A stretch of DNA of 41,005 nt from Chloroflexi bacterium TSY (GCA_019217005.1 JAHBNG010000134.1:1-41005), one strand, 5' to 3'; positions 16,446-26,313 are shown, numbered from the stretch's first letter. Numbers and translations are program-made. The notes: a model not told the origin generated them from the letters alone.

Positions 16446-16523
16446 GAGTGTGTTCCAAAGTGTGTAAATGCAGCGGTTCTCTGACTGAACAGTGTTCATT
16501 TACATACTTTGTGGTACACGCTC
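16446..16523. mobile_element. Family B palindromic element, copy 4
   Basis: It runs from GAGTGTGTTCCAAAGTGTG to TTTGTGGTACACGCTC. The flanks are aagtttag (16438-16445) and aagtttaa (16524-16531), a 7-of-8 match consistent with an 8-bp target duplication that includes the MFS stop codon. Confidence 0.85.
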
Positions 16524-16553
16524 AAGTTTAATGTGATTTCGGATAGAGAACGG

Positions 16554-16708
16554 GGGGTGGTTCATTTTAGCTGGATAGATAGGTTTACACTTTTAGAAAC
16601 AGAAAGAACGTTTATATTCTCTGATTTCGCCGGTTCTCAGAGAGAAAACGGTCTCATATAGATTTTTGTCTATATATCAAAAGTGTAAACCTAATTTTGA
16701 ACCACCCC
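16554..16708. mobile_element. MITE family A, identical copy upstream of murJ
   Basis: This copy is inverted relative to the others and flanked by a perfect 8-bp duplication, gagaacgg (16546-16553 and 16709-16716). Its right end is 27 bp from the murJ ATG, so any murJ promoter must lie in the MITE or upstream of it. Confidence 0.92.
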
Positions 16709-16735
16709 GAGAACGGAAGTATATTCGCTATCCTT

Positions 16736-18307
16736 ATGCCACGTGCACAGCATCTTCTTCGGTCGACAATTTTAGTTTTTGGGATTTTGGGCCTCAACAA
16801 AGCAACGGGGTTTGTGAAGCTCCTCTTGGTGACACGCTTTTTTGGGACGGGAGCAGAGTCGGATGCCTATTTATCTGCAAACCAACTACCTGAGCTATTC
16901 TTTTCTCTTTTAACAGGCGGGGCACTATCTGCAGCTCTGATACCGGTCTATTCTGCTTATTTGAGTGCAGGGGATTCGGAGAATGCTCGTTCTCTCGCCA
17001 ACACAGTTTTGACCATCGCGCTCTCTGTCTTGACCATAATTTGCGGGATTGCAGCATTGTTTGCTCCTTGGATCATGCGCGTGATTCTTGTCCCAGAATT
17101 TAGTCCCGCTCAACAATCCATGACGGCGGACCTGATGCGCATCGCGCTGATTGCCACAGTCATATTTGGTCTGAGCAGCATTGTCTCCAGCCTCCTATAT
17201 GCGCATCAGCATTTCTTTTTGCCAGCCCTCAGCACCGTATTCGTTGATTTGGGGCAGATTGTTGGCCTCTATACACTTGCACCAACAAATGGAATCTATA
17301 GTGTTCCCTGGGGAAGTGTCTTTGGGGCTTCATTTGCATTGCTAATTCAAATGCCTGCATTCATGCGCTATGGAATTGCACGGCGTCCTCAACTGGCGTT
17401 ACACCTGTCTGGGCTGCATGAATTGTTTGTCCTGCTTGGGCCCCGTGTCATCACTTTAAGCACATTTCAAGCCGTTGACCTTGTTTTCATTCGTCTGGCC
17501 TCCAACTTATCGGAAGGTAGTATCTCTGCCTTTTTCTATGCCCTGCTGATTATGATCGGCATGCCCAAAGAATTATTCGGCAATGCAATTTCGACAGTTC
17601 TCTTTCCAACAATGGCCGAACAATATAATGAAGGCAAAGCAGATCAGTTGAGGCAAACACTCACCTTGGGCCTACGAGCCGCATGGGCATTGGCTGTTCC
17701 GGCAGCAGTCGGTCTAGTGGTGTTGGGGAAACCAGCCGTTTCCTTTCTGTTGGAACGTGGCTCATTCGATGCTGCTGCCACCGATCTCGTGTATGCTTTA
17801 ATGGTCATTCTCGCCTTGCGCTTGATCGCAGAAGTATCAAGCAATATTCTCTCTCTCTCTTTTTTCGCACAACATAATACCAGCATTCCCATGTGGGCCA
17901 ACTTAGGCTGGATGCTGCTGAATATTATTCTGAGTTATTTGCTGGTCAGTCAGGGTGGGATTCGAGGTTTGGCTTGGGCAACAACACTTTCTGCACTTGC
18001 CTTGGCATGTGCTATGTACTACCTGAATCGTTGGACAGTCGGTATAAGGGATGAGCTGACAGTCGGTAAAACAATTCTCACCATTCTTTTCGCAACTCTA
18101 TGTATGACGGGAACGGTTCTACTCATTCAAGCGCTTGAACTGGAAACCCTCCCCTATTTGATCACGGCAATTTGCGGAGGTGGACTTGTTTATATCGCTA
18201 CATACTTCGCCCTCAATCAGCGTGATGTCCTAATTCTGTGGCAAACACTTCGAAGCTCTCAGACCAACCAGGAGCCTCGTGAAGAGTTGCAAATTGTAAA
18301 CAATTGA
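16736..18307 (+). CDS. murJ: Lipid II flippase MurJ (MviN family)
   Basis: MurJ flips the peptidoglycan precursor lipid II across the cytoplasmic membrane. The 523-residue protein has about 14 transmembrane helices and the family's opening, LGLNKATGFVKLLLVTRFFGTGAESDAYLSANQLPELFFSLLTGGALSAALIPV broken into recognisable MviN segments, plus LGPRVITLSTFQAVDLVFIRLAS in the second half. I place the start at the ATG at 16736; a TTG-started extension to 16697 would begin inside the MITE and is unlikely. No strong ribosome-binding site precedes 16736, perhaps as a result of the insertion. It converges on the Hsp70-like gene with one base between stops. Confidence 0.93.
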   Translation: MPRAQHLLRSTILVFGILGLNKATGFVKLLLVTRFFGTGAESDAYLSANQLPELFFSLLTGGALSAALIPVYSAYLSAGDSENARSLANTVLTIALSVLTIICGIAALFAPWIMRVILVPEFSPAQQSMTADLMRIALIATVIFGLSSIVSSLLYAHQHFFLPALSTVFVDLGQIVGLYTLAPTNGIYSVPWGSVFGASFALLIQMPAFMRYGIARRPQLALHLSGLHELFVLLGPRVITLSTFQAVDLVFIRLASNLSEGSISAFFYALLIMIGMPKELFGNAISTVLFPTMAEQYNEGKADQLRQTLTLGLRAAWALAVPAAVGLVVLGKPAVSFLLERGSFDAAATDLVYALMVILALRLIAEVSSNILSLSFFAQHNTSIPMWANLGWMLLNIILSYLLVSQGGIRGLAWATTLSALALACAMYYLNRWTVGIRDELTVGKTILTILFATLCMTGTVLLIQALELETLPYLITAICGGGLVYIATYFALNQRDVLILWQTLRSSQTNQEPREELQIVNN

Positions 18308-18308
18308 T

Positions 18309-20696
18309 TCAGAGATCGTAGCAACACCCACCCAATACGATCTCTTCCTTCCCAACCCCAACCAGTTTTTCCATTTTTAACAAACCGTCTTCACCTTTCG
18401 CCCTCAATGCTTCTGATGAAATTGGGACGAGTCTCTCCGTAGTCAAGGCCCAATAACGAGCACTCTGCACCATAATCTGCGCATTGCATATTTCGCCGCG
18501 ACGACGCACCAAGGCAGCACCAGTGGGCTTATCTTTGCTGGCATGAGGGATGCGCTTGACATCCACACAGCTAGCGTACCCTGTCGTAGAAAGCAATAGC
18601 AACTCCGCCTCATCGGTGGTTGTTAGCCCAGCCACCAGCTCATTCGCTTTGCGCTTTTGCAGAAGTCGGACACCGGATCGAGGCACATTCTCAGAGCGAA
18701 CAGATGCGCCTCGCCCCGCGCTGTCGATGGCCGTCAGACGCTGCTCTGGTTCTGCACCCATCAATGCTTTGGGCCAACCAGGCTGCGACCAGCCAATCTT
18801 GGGCGGTGTAGAGCCTTCGATGCGCGACCGCATCTGCTCCATAATAAAGGTGCGTACATAACCTTGCGAACTCATCAACGCCAGCAGCGGTTCTTCCTGA
18901 ATGGGACTCCAGCGCGTCACCAGGCAGAGCTGTTCGCCACGCATAAAACCGCGCGCGTCGGCGAAATTCATGCTTGCTTCCTTGTACCCAATTAGTTCCC
19001 GCAGCGTGACCAGCAACAGGCGAAAAGTAGAGGTCACCAACAACAACGGCTCGTCCAGATCTGCCATTGTCATGGAATAAAGGCCGCGCTCATATGGCAA
19101 TGAGCTAAGATCGATCGGAACTGGCTCATCTTCATCAAGTGTATCAGCAGGTAATGCTTGCACATGAACATGGTAATCCTTGGTCACCAACGCCAACCCC
19201 ATCTGATCATCTGTACGCTGAATTGCACCCTCTGTCAACATGATTTGGCGTTTGAGCAGATTCAGGTCGACAAGAGGGACATTGGTGCGTCCTGTCTCGA
19301 TGGGCATCTCAATACGGCTTGATTTTTGATAAGCGGTGGCCTCAATTGTTCCCGTTTCGATGCCATGGGCAATCACACCCAACCCCGATGTTACACTACC
19401 AAAGGTGTCCAGAGCACGTACTTTTTCCGCACCAAACTTATCTGCCAACATACGTTTGAAGAGCGGAATCTGGGAAGATCCACCTGTACGAATGACCACA
19501 TCGATCTCGTTCGCCTGGAGGCCGGATGATTCGAGCGTCTCTTGCAGGTGTCGCTCAATGATGCGATACTCGGGGCGAATGGCATATTCAAACTCAGCGC
19601 GCGTGATGGGTTCCTCCACGTGGAAGCCATCGCCTCCCATACGAATAACCGCTTTGTCACGATGGGAGAGCTGCCGTTTGACCCGCTCTACCACATCGTA
19701 CATACGCAGGCTATAATTGCTCGTAATCAAGTTGAGCAACCCTTCGATCGCATAGCGATTCTCCGCAGTGGGGGCAATGCTGCGCAACAGATTTAAGTTA
19801 TCAGGCGTCTGGAGAGTCAAGATAGTGCGCCAGTCTGAGAAGGCGTCGTAAATGTGCCCGGGAATGGGTAGCAATTTGTTGGCCGATCGGTAATAGCTAC
19901 CTTCGCCAAAGTGTTTGGGGATTTTGGCTCGTACAATCCGTTGGTCAAAGATATTGCCCGCAATCGGCACACCGCTTGTGGCAAGCACCTGTCGCTCTTT
20001 TGCATCACCAAGCCGCATGATTGTGATATCCAGTGTCCCACCACCAAAGTCGAAGACTAGTACATTTTGCGCCCGATCGAGAGTGGTTTCGTAGAAATGA
20101 GCGGCAGCGATTGGCTCATACTCGAAGTAGACACTTTTGTAACCTGCCCGCATGGCGGCGTCGAGCAAACGTTCCTGGGCTAGGGCATCGGCTTGCGAAT
20201 TTTCGGAGAAGCGCACGGGGCGCCCTAAGACCACATGGTCCAGTTCTTGTCCCAGGAATCGCTCGGCGCGGGTCTTGGCCACATAGAGATAGGTGGCAAT
20301 AATGTCTTCCAACGAATAGAAAAAGCGTCCGACCGTTGTGCCTGTATAGGTGGAGTCTGGTAAGTCGGTTTTGAAGGAAACAAAGAGCCGACCAGGGGAG
20401 AGCACATCGATCCAGATATAGACATCGCGTACGAAGGTGCCGACTTCCGCAAAGGTAAGCGTGATCTCACCGATCCAGATGCGTTCCAGCTTGACGGGGC
20501 GTCCCAAATTGTGTTCGAAATAAGTGTTCATGGCCTCGCGCCCAAACCAGAGTTTCTGCTCGTTCATTGCATAGAGCATCGTGGGCGTGACCCGTTCATT
20601 TGCATTGGTGGCGTCCAAGGGGATCGTGCGCAATTGGTGGCCGTCGTAGACTGCCATGCCAGAGTGAGTTGTGCCAAAGTCCATGCCAATAATCAT
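18309..20696 (-). CDS. Hsp70-like ATPase fused to a GyrA-type beta-pinwheel
   Basis: Residues 1-455 form an actin/Hsp70-fold ATPase resembling YegD: phosphate-1 motif MDFGTTHSG (5-13), phosphate-2 VFDFGGGTLD (214-223) and adenosine motif IRTGGSSQ (402-409). The usual substrate-binding beta-sandwich and lid are absent. In their place, residues about 495-790 show repeated beta units of the type EPLLLVTSTFRLLLVTLREL, EEPLLALMSSQGYVRTFIME and AELLLLSTTGYASCVDVKRI, with GVRLLQ...NELVAG between, as in the DNA-wrapping C-terminal domain of GyrA/ParC. That reading is pattern recognition, not a search result. The protein lacks a signal peptide. It may couple ATP-driven conformational change to DNA or to another ligand. 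Confidence 0.85.
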   Translation of the reverse strand: MIIGMDFGTTHSGMAVYDGHQLRTIPLDATNANERVTPTMLYAMNEQKLWFGREAMNTYFEHNLGRPVKLERIWIGEITLTFAEVGTFVRDVYIWIDVLSPGRLFVSFKTDLPDSTYTGTTVGRFFYSLEDIIATYLYVAKTRAERFLGQELDHVVLGRPVRFSENSQADALAQERLLDAAMRAGYKSVYFEYEPIAAAHFYETTLDRAQNVLVFDFGGGTLDITIMRLGDAKERQVLATSGVPIAGNIFDQRIVRAKIPKHFGEGSYYRSANKLLPIPGHIYDAFSDWRTILTLQTPDNLNLLRSIAPTAENRYAIEGLLNLITSNYSLRMYDVVERVKRQLSHRDKAVIRMGGDGFHVEEPITRAEFEYAIRPEYRIIERHLQETLESSGLQANEIDVVIRTGGSSQIPLFKRMLADKFGAEKVRALDTFGSVTSGLGVIAHGIETGTIEATAYQKSSRIEMPIETGRTNVPLVDLNLLKRQIMLTEGAIQRTDDQMGLALVTKDYHVHVQALPADTLDEDEPVPIDLSSLPYERGLYSMTMADLDEPLLLVTSTFRLLLVTLRELIGYKEASMNFADARGFMRGEQLCLVTRWSPIQEEPLLALMSSQGYVRTFIMEQMRSRIEGSTPPKIGWSQPGWPKALMGAEPEQRLTAIDSAGRGASVRSENVPRSGVRLLQKRKANELVAGLTTTDEAELLLLSTTGYASCVDVKRIPHASKDKPTGAALVRRRGEICNAQIMVQSARYWALTTERLVPISSEALRAKGEDGLLKMEKLVGVGKEEIVLGGCCYDL

Positions 20697-20740
20697 GAAG
20701 TGGGGGTCTCCTGTGAGGTAAGTTGTTTATAAAGCAGTAT

Positions 20741-20903
20741 CCCAAATTGTGTGTAATTTCGTTTTTCTGGGAGTGTATCCCAAAGTGTGTAAATGCAGCG
20801 GTTCCCAGACTGAGCAGTGTTCATTTACACACTTTGTGGTACACACTCTTTTTTCTCGGAGAGAATAAGAAGCTTTTACACAATTTGCGGTATACCACTA
20901 TTT
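20741..20903. repeat. Family-B-related palindrome interrupted by a family B copy
   Basis: Outer arms TATCCCAAATTGTGTGTAA (left) and TTACACAATTTGCGGTATAC (right, inverted) resemble family B ends but with AATTGTG instead of AAGTGTG. A complete family B element sits between them at 20771-20848, so this looks like one palindrome inserted within another. Confidence 0.6.
20771..20848. mobile_element. Family B palindromic element, copy 5
   Basis: It runs from GAGTGTATCCCAAAGTGTG to TTTGTGGTACACACTC and is very close in sequence to copy 4. The flanks ttttctgg and ttttttctcgg suggest a decayed duplication but do not match cleanly. Confidence 0.8.
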
Positions 20904-21009
20904 ATAAAGACACAGACTCTTTACAGTAGTTATTTCACGTCCTTTTTGCAGTGGGCTAGATTGCAATTGAGGACATATCAGCCAAAAAACATTCAATTAC
21001 AATAGTCTG

Positions 21010-21038
21010 TTGACAGTCATATCCCGTTGCACTACAAT
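21010..21038 (+). promoter_or_regulatory. Sigma70-type promoter of gpsA
   Basis: TTGACA at 21010-21015 and TACAAT at 21033-21038 are separated by exactly 17 bases. The ATG of the downstream gene is 25 bases after the -10 box, giving a short leader. Confidence 0.7.
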
Positions 21039-21062
21039 TCAAATGTAGAAAGGGTACTTTGA

Positions 21063-22139
21063 ATGGCAAACATCTTAATTTTGGGCGCGGGCGTCATGGG
21101 GAGCGCATTTAGCGTTCCTTTAACAGACAATGGACATCAAGTTCAGCTCGTTGGGACACATTTGGATGATGAAATCATCGAGCAGATACACGAAGAGCGG
21201 TTTCATCCGCGGTTGGGCGTTACTCTGTCCGATCAAGTGACTCCTTACTCCTATGATCGACTGGGTGAGGCACTTGAGGGCGTGGATCTAGTCGTTTTAG
21301 GCGTCAATTCCTTGGGGATTGACTGGGTGGCCATGATGCTTGGACCTCTCCTCTCAACTGATGTTCTCTCAGCCGATGTCCCCCTTCTTTTTCTGACCAA
21401 AGGCTTGGAGGGTGATCAAGAAAGTTTGCAAATTTTGCCTCAAGCATTACGCAAGCAACTTCCTGCTGGCTCACAATCTAGGGTACGCATAACCGCTGTT
21501 GGTGGCCCTTCCATTGCCGGCGAACTGGCGAGTCGACGGCACGCTAGTGTAGTCGTGGCAGGAGAAGATCAAGCACTTTTGACGCAATTGGCCGATTGGA
21601 TACGCACACCCTATTATCATGTCTGGACCAATACAGATATGATTGGTGTGGAAGTTTGTGTGGCGCTCAAGAATGTCTATGCGTTGGCCGTGGGATTGGC
21701 GGCTGGGTTGTTGGAAAAAGAAGCAGATACTGCAAAGACACCCGAAAATCATGCCCAGATGCACAATCCCGCAGCCGCCATCTTTGCCCAAGGTATTTGG
21801 GAGACGGCCTATCTCGTTGACTACATGGGAGGCACGCAGCGCAGCGTATTGGGAATGCCAGGCGTGGGCGATCTCTATGTAACTTGTCAAGGCGGACGGA
21901 ACAGCCGCATGGGGCGCCTGCTGGGGCTTGGGATGCGTTACACCGATGCAAAAGTGACACACATGCCAGACGATACAATCGAGGGAGCAGAGTTAGCACT
22001 GGCCATTGGTGCTACAGTCGAGAAGATGGTTTACGATGACAAGCTAGACGGCACCAAGATTCCTCTACTTCGGGCAATGATCAATATTGTGTGTAATGAC
22101 CAGATGGCTTCGCTGCCTTGGGATGAGTTTTTTGTTTAA
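21063..22139 (+). CDS. gpsA: NAD(P)-dependent glycerol-3-phosphate dehydrogenase
   Basis: The enzyme reduces dihydroxyacetone phosphate to glycerol-3-phosphate, the backbone for membrane lipids. The 358-residue protein has the N-terminal nucleotide-binding GAGVMGSAF (8-16), the TKGLEG segment, the VGGPSIAGELA motif and the catalytic Lys203 in VALKNVYALAVG. The C-terminal half has LGMPGVGDLYVTCQGGRNSRMG, also typical. It is about 25 residues longer than most GpsA, chiefly in a loop rich in charged residues (about 217-232). It has its own promoter and no operon partner. Confidence 0.92.
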   Translation: MANILILGAGVMGSAFSVPLTDNGHQVQLVGTHLDDEIIEQIHEERFHPRLGVTLSDQVTPYSYDRLGEALEGVDLVVLGVNSLGIDWVAMMLGPLLSTDVLSADVPLLFLTKGLEGDQESLQILPQALRKQLPAGSQSRVRITAVGGPSIAGELASRRHASVVVAGEDQALLTQLADWIRTPYYHVWTNTDMIGVEVCVALKNVYALAVGLAAGLLEKEADTAKTPENHAQMHNPAAAIFAQGIWETAYLVDYMGGTQRSVLGMPGVGDLYVTCQGGRNSRMGRLLGLGMRYTDAKVTHMPDDTIEGAELALAIGATVEKMVYDDKLDGTKIPLLRAMINIVCNDQMASLPWDEFFV

Positions 22140-22222
22140 GCGTTTTCTATAGTACTTCCACCTACCGACTTTCCTTCCACAATACTTCACAATCTCCGTC
22201 AGAGTCAAGAGTTATATAAAAC

Positions 22223-22301
22223 GAGTGTGTACCACAAAGTGTGTAAATGAACACCGTTCAGTCAGAGAACTGCTGCATTTACACACTTTGGGACACACCC
22301 C
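22223..22301. mobile_element. Family B palindromic element, copy 6, with perfect 8-bp duplication
   Basis: The element extends from GAGTGTGTACCACAAAG to TTTGGGACACACCCC. A perfect duplication, tataaaac, flanks it at 22215-22222 and 22302-22309. This copy defines the family's boundaries (79 bp) and shows that it moves. It lies just upstream of the second MFS gene. Confidence 0.9.
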
Positions 22302-23411
22302 TATAAAACGTTCACAAGGGGGTGAACATGACGACAATTCAAGCCATCGGCGCCCCGCGATTGTCGACAACTCTGACGGGCAAATGGCGCAACATTGGTG
22401 CTTTAGCGCTGGCAGAATTATTGGCAATGGCGCTCTGGTTTTCTGCCACAGCAGTTGTGCCACAATTGCAGACTGAGTGGGGATTGACAACGGGTCAAGT
22501 TTCGTGGATGACCATGAGTGTTCAGATTGGCTTTGTCATTGGTGCTTTACTGAGCGCCGCGTTCAACCTTGCCGATCGAGTGCCAGCCCGAATATTGTTT
22601 ATCATTTCGATTATGTTGGGCGCAATGGTCAATCTAGCGATCCCACTGTTGACGCCATTTGTGGACAACCCTGCCGCGACCTCAATTCTGTTGCGCTTTC
22701 TGACGGGGATAACGCTTGCAGGGGTGTATCCTCCCGGGATGAAGCTGATTGCAACTTGGAGCAAAAAAGACCGAGGATTGGGGATTGGTCTTCTTGTTGG
22801 TGCATTGACCCTTGGTTCTGCATTTCCTCATCTGCTCAATGCCGTTCCTTTGCTGGGGACAGGCGGAATGCCCCCTTGGCGCATGGTCCTTTACGTCACA
22901 ACAGGAATGGCGCTTAGTTCGGCAGCCGTTGTGCTCTTTTTCGTTCAATCAGGACCATATCTGAGCCACTCGGCTCCATTTGATTGGCGATATGCTCTAC
23001 ATAGCTTTAAGCATCGACCGACGCGGCTGGCAAACTTCGGTTATCTGGGACATATGTGGGAGCTCTATGCCATGTGGGCGTGGATTCCACTCTTTCTCCT
23101 CACCAGCTATGAAGAGGCCGGTTGGAGTGCTCAATCAGCCCGTTTGGCTGGTTTCGCCGTGATCGCAGTTGGCGCAATCGGCAGCGTGTTTGCCGGGCTG
23201 TTTGCCGACCGTTTGGGACGCACCATCGTCACCATGGGAAGTTTAGCCACCTCTGGGGCTTGCGCCTTGATTGCTGGCTTCCTTGTTGCCCACCCAGTGT
23301 TCCTCACAATCTTGAGCCTGATTTGGGGCGTCATGGTGGTAGCAGATAGTGCTCAATTCAGTGCGGCGGTCAGTGAACTTGTCGACCCGCGCTACGTCGG
23401 CACAAGCTTAA

Positions 23412-25013
23412 TACTACTGTGCAGCAATATATTGTGAAACACAAAGGAAATTCGTTATATTTCTGGGCATATTGCTAACAAAACGCAAACAGAATGCAAA
23501 GGAAAAATGAGATAGACTGAAGAGCCAATAAAATGAAGCAGTCTTCGATGAAAGGAAATCAAGATGAAACTTGCTCAAGCAGTCAATCAATATGACTACA
23601 GCCAACTGGAAAGCCCGCCGCTGCTGGAACTGACAGAAGAGCAACTGGCGGCACTGGCCGACCAACTCCAGGAGTATCATGCCATATATAGTCCATACTT
23701 CAGCCATGTGGCTCAGAGAGCATGCGTACCACTACATGCGAGGCTTGTTAGACCCCGAAATCAAACGCAAATCGGCCGAGAACATCGCGCTGGCGACAGT
23801 AGGAGAATCGGTGTACGCCCCTGCAAAGCTTTGTGGGTCAGAGCCGCTGGAGCGGTGAAGCGATGCTGGCGGAACATACTCGACAGACAGGGAGTTGTTG
23901 GGAGACGCAAATGGCGTCTTACTCCTGGATGGGAGCGACATTCCCAAGCAAGGAGAAGAGTCAGTGGGCGTCAAGCGGCAGCGGTGTGGCGAACTGGGCA
24001 AGATCGCCAACTGTCAAGCCGGAGTCTTCCTGGGATATAATAGCTCTCATGGCTATACCTTACTGAACTGTCGGTTGTATATCCCCCAAGAATGGTTTAG
24101 TGATGAGTATGCAGAGAAGCGGTACAAAACCGGTCTTCCCACTGACCTGACCTTCCAAACAAAAAATGAATTGGCTTGGTCCATGATTGAGCAGACGCAC
24201 GCCCTGGGTGCGTTGCCCATCCGCTGGATCACTATGGATGAAGCCTTTGGCAAAGATACTCATCTGCTTGACTGCATTGATGGCCAAACCGCTTACAGCT
24301 ACTTTGCTGAAGTGCCCAAAGAGACTCGTGTCTGGACCTCCAGCCCCCAGACCTATCTGCCCGCATCATCTGGACGCGGGCGCAAAGCTCAAGCTCCGCG
24401 TCCGGCCTGGTGAACCTACGCCTCTCACCGTTGCTCAACTCGCTGACACCTTCCAGGAGCATGAGTGGCAACAGCATGTTCTCAAAGAGGGCTCCAAGGG
24501 CTTCATCGTTGCTTCCATTGCTTGTCGCCGCATTGTCTCTGTCCGCAATGGGCTCCCGGTTCTGCTCTCTGGCTCATCGTCCGCCGCAATCCCGATTGCT
24601 CTCTGCAATACTTTCTCTCCAATGCACCCTTGAGACTTCCTTGGATGACTTCGCCACTGTTTCTGCTTTGCGTTGGCCCATTGAAACCATTTTGAACAAG
24701 CCAAGCAGTTTCTCGGACTCAACGAATATGAAACTCGCAGTTGGCTCGGTTGGCATCATCATATGACCTTAGTCATTTTGGCCTTTGGTTTCTTGGCTCG
24801 TTCTCAGTTTTTCCTCAAATATGATGCCCCCGCTCTCACTTTGCCACAGGTTGTTGAACTTCTCCATGCCGTTCTGCCTAAACCTGTCTTGACACTCGCT
24901 GAGACTATCGAGCGCCTTCGCTACAAGCAACGTCGTCTTGCTTCCGCTAAACGCTCGCATTATCTTGTGCAAAAATCGAACATTATCGAGCCTTTACTTG
25001 ATGCACAGTAGTA
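23412..25013 (+). mobile_element. IS701-like insertion sequence
   Basis: The ends are inverted TACTACTGTGCA repeats, and a 4-bp TTAA duplication is present at 23408-23411 and 25014-25017. The duplication fits the YTNA-type target used by IS701. The element carries a frameshifted transposase and has an ISAzo13-like element in its right-hand target copy. Confidence 0.85.
23564..25011 (+). pseudogene. IS701-like transposase, multiply frameshifted
   Basis: The first frame begins MKLAQAVNQYDYSQLESPPLL. After a shift near 23717 and others, the catalytic region reads LLLDGSDIPKQGEESVGVKR and GELGKIANCQAGVFLGYNSSHG, the classic IS701 core with its first Asp. The C-terminal part includes LGLNEYETRSWLGWHHH and ends with KSNIIEPLLDAQ at 25011. 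At least four frame changes prevent a full-length enzyme. The order of segments is otherwise complete, so the element is recently inactivated or contains sequence errors. Confidence 0.82.
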
Positions 25014-25017
25014 TTAA

Positions 25018-26313
25018 GGCCAATCCAAAAAATAAAATATACGCGAGAAGGTGTTAAACTAGCTCTCCAAAAGGAGCAAAAATGACAATCTCGCCAGAAA
25101 TGGTTGAAGTCTTGAAAGAGACGAAGGCCATGTTAAGTGGATACGAAAGAAGGCACTTCATGGCCCAAACGGTCAAAACGATATGCGAAGGGAGTCCGAC
25201 GAAAGCAGAACGAGAGTTGGGCTGGAATCGGGCGACGATAGCCAAAGCCCTGGAAGAACTAGAAGGCGGCTTCTGTTATGTCGACCAAAGCCACCGACGT
25301 GGTCGCAAAAAAGCCGAAGACCATATCCCCACTTTACTGGCCGATATGGTTGAAATCGCCGATCAATTCAGCCAGACCGATCCCACCTTTCGACCCCCCC
25401 AATTGTACACTCGACTAACCGCCGCCGAAATGCGTACCCAGCTCATCGAGCAGAAAGGATACACAGATGAGGAATTGCCTGGCGAAGAGGCCATCCGCTT
25501 GAAGCTCAATGAGTTAGGCTATGGCTCAAACCGGGTCAAAAAAGTCAACCAGTGAAAAGATCCCAGAGACCGATGCGATCTTTGATAGAATTCATCAGAT
25601 CAATCAAGAAGCGGATGCAGACGAGACGGTTCTGCGCCTCTTGGGATGCCAAAGCGACGATTTTACTTGACCGTTTCTCGAGAGAAGGGATAAGTCGAGT
25701 GGTTGTCAAAGCGCTCGATCATGACTTTCAAGATAAGAAGACCGAGAAAGTCACTCCTTTTGGCATTTACCTCCCTTCAACCAAGGAACTCTTTCTTTAC
25801 TTGACTCAGTCGAAAGTGACGAGTGACTGTATTGTCGACTGCCTGATTGATTTTGGGAAAGCGTACGTGAACACTTTCCTCACGTCAAGACCCTCGTGAT
25901 CAATCAGGACAATGGTCCCGAAAATCATACCCGTCGGACTCAGTTTATGTATCGTCTCACTCAGTTTGTTGAGCACTATCGTCTCTCTATTCAGCTCGCC
26001 TGCTACCCTCCTTATCACAGTAAATACAACCCCATCGAACGGGTTTGGGGCCATCTTGAAAAACACTGGAACGGTTCTCTTCTCGATTCTCTTGAGACCG
26101 TTCTCAATTTTGCCCGTTCTTTTCGCTTTAACCAACTACAACCCTTCGTTCACCTGAATTCCACTCTTTATGAGACCGGCGTCAAACTCACTCAGAAAGA
26201 GATGGACCGTTTGGCACAACGCTTCCAACGTTTACCTGGTTTAGAAAAATGGTTTGTCCTTATTCCCCCTCTCCATTCTCTCGTTCGCGTATAATTATTT
26301 TTTTGGTTTAGCC
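25018..26313 (+). mobile_element. ISAzo13-like insertion sequence, copy 1
   Basis: The ends are GGCCAATCCAAAAAATAAA and, inverted, GGCTAAACCAAAAAAATAA, followed by conserved TATACGCGA. A 3-bp duplication TAA lies at 25015-25017 and 26314-26316. It entered the right target duplication of the IS701-like element. It is nearly identical to the copy at 35021-36321. Confidence 0.88.
25082..26294 (+). pseudogene. ISAzo13 family transposase, copy 1 (frameshifted in the C-terminal half)
   Basis: The start ATG at 25082 has AAGGAG six bases upstream. The N-terminal helix-turn-helix half (LGWNRATIAKALEELEGG) is intact through NELGYGSNRVKK. A shorter A-run than in copy 2 then brings a premature stop after VNQ. 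Further differences near 25550, 25640 and 25855 shift the catalytic part, where VINQDNGPENHT and YPPYHSKYNPIERVWGHLEKHWNG carry the second Asp and the Glu of the DDE site. Joining the good halves of both copies gives an intact enzyme of about 405 residues. Confidence 0.88.

Noticed and set aside
16697..16735. N-terminal extension of MurJ from a TTG codon
   Set aside because: The extension begins inside the MITE A terminal repeat, so it is unlikely to belong to the native protein.
18550..20302. Several plus-strand frames opposite the Hsp70-like gene
   Set aside because: All are antisense to a strongly conserved coding sequence and show no family motifs.
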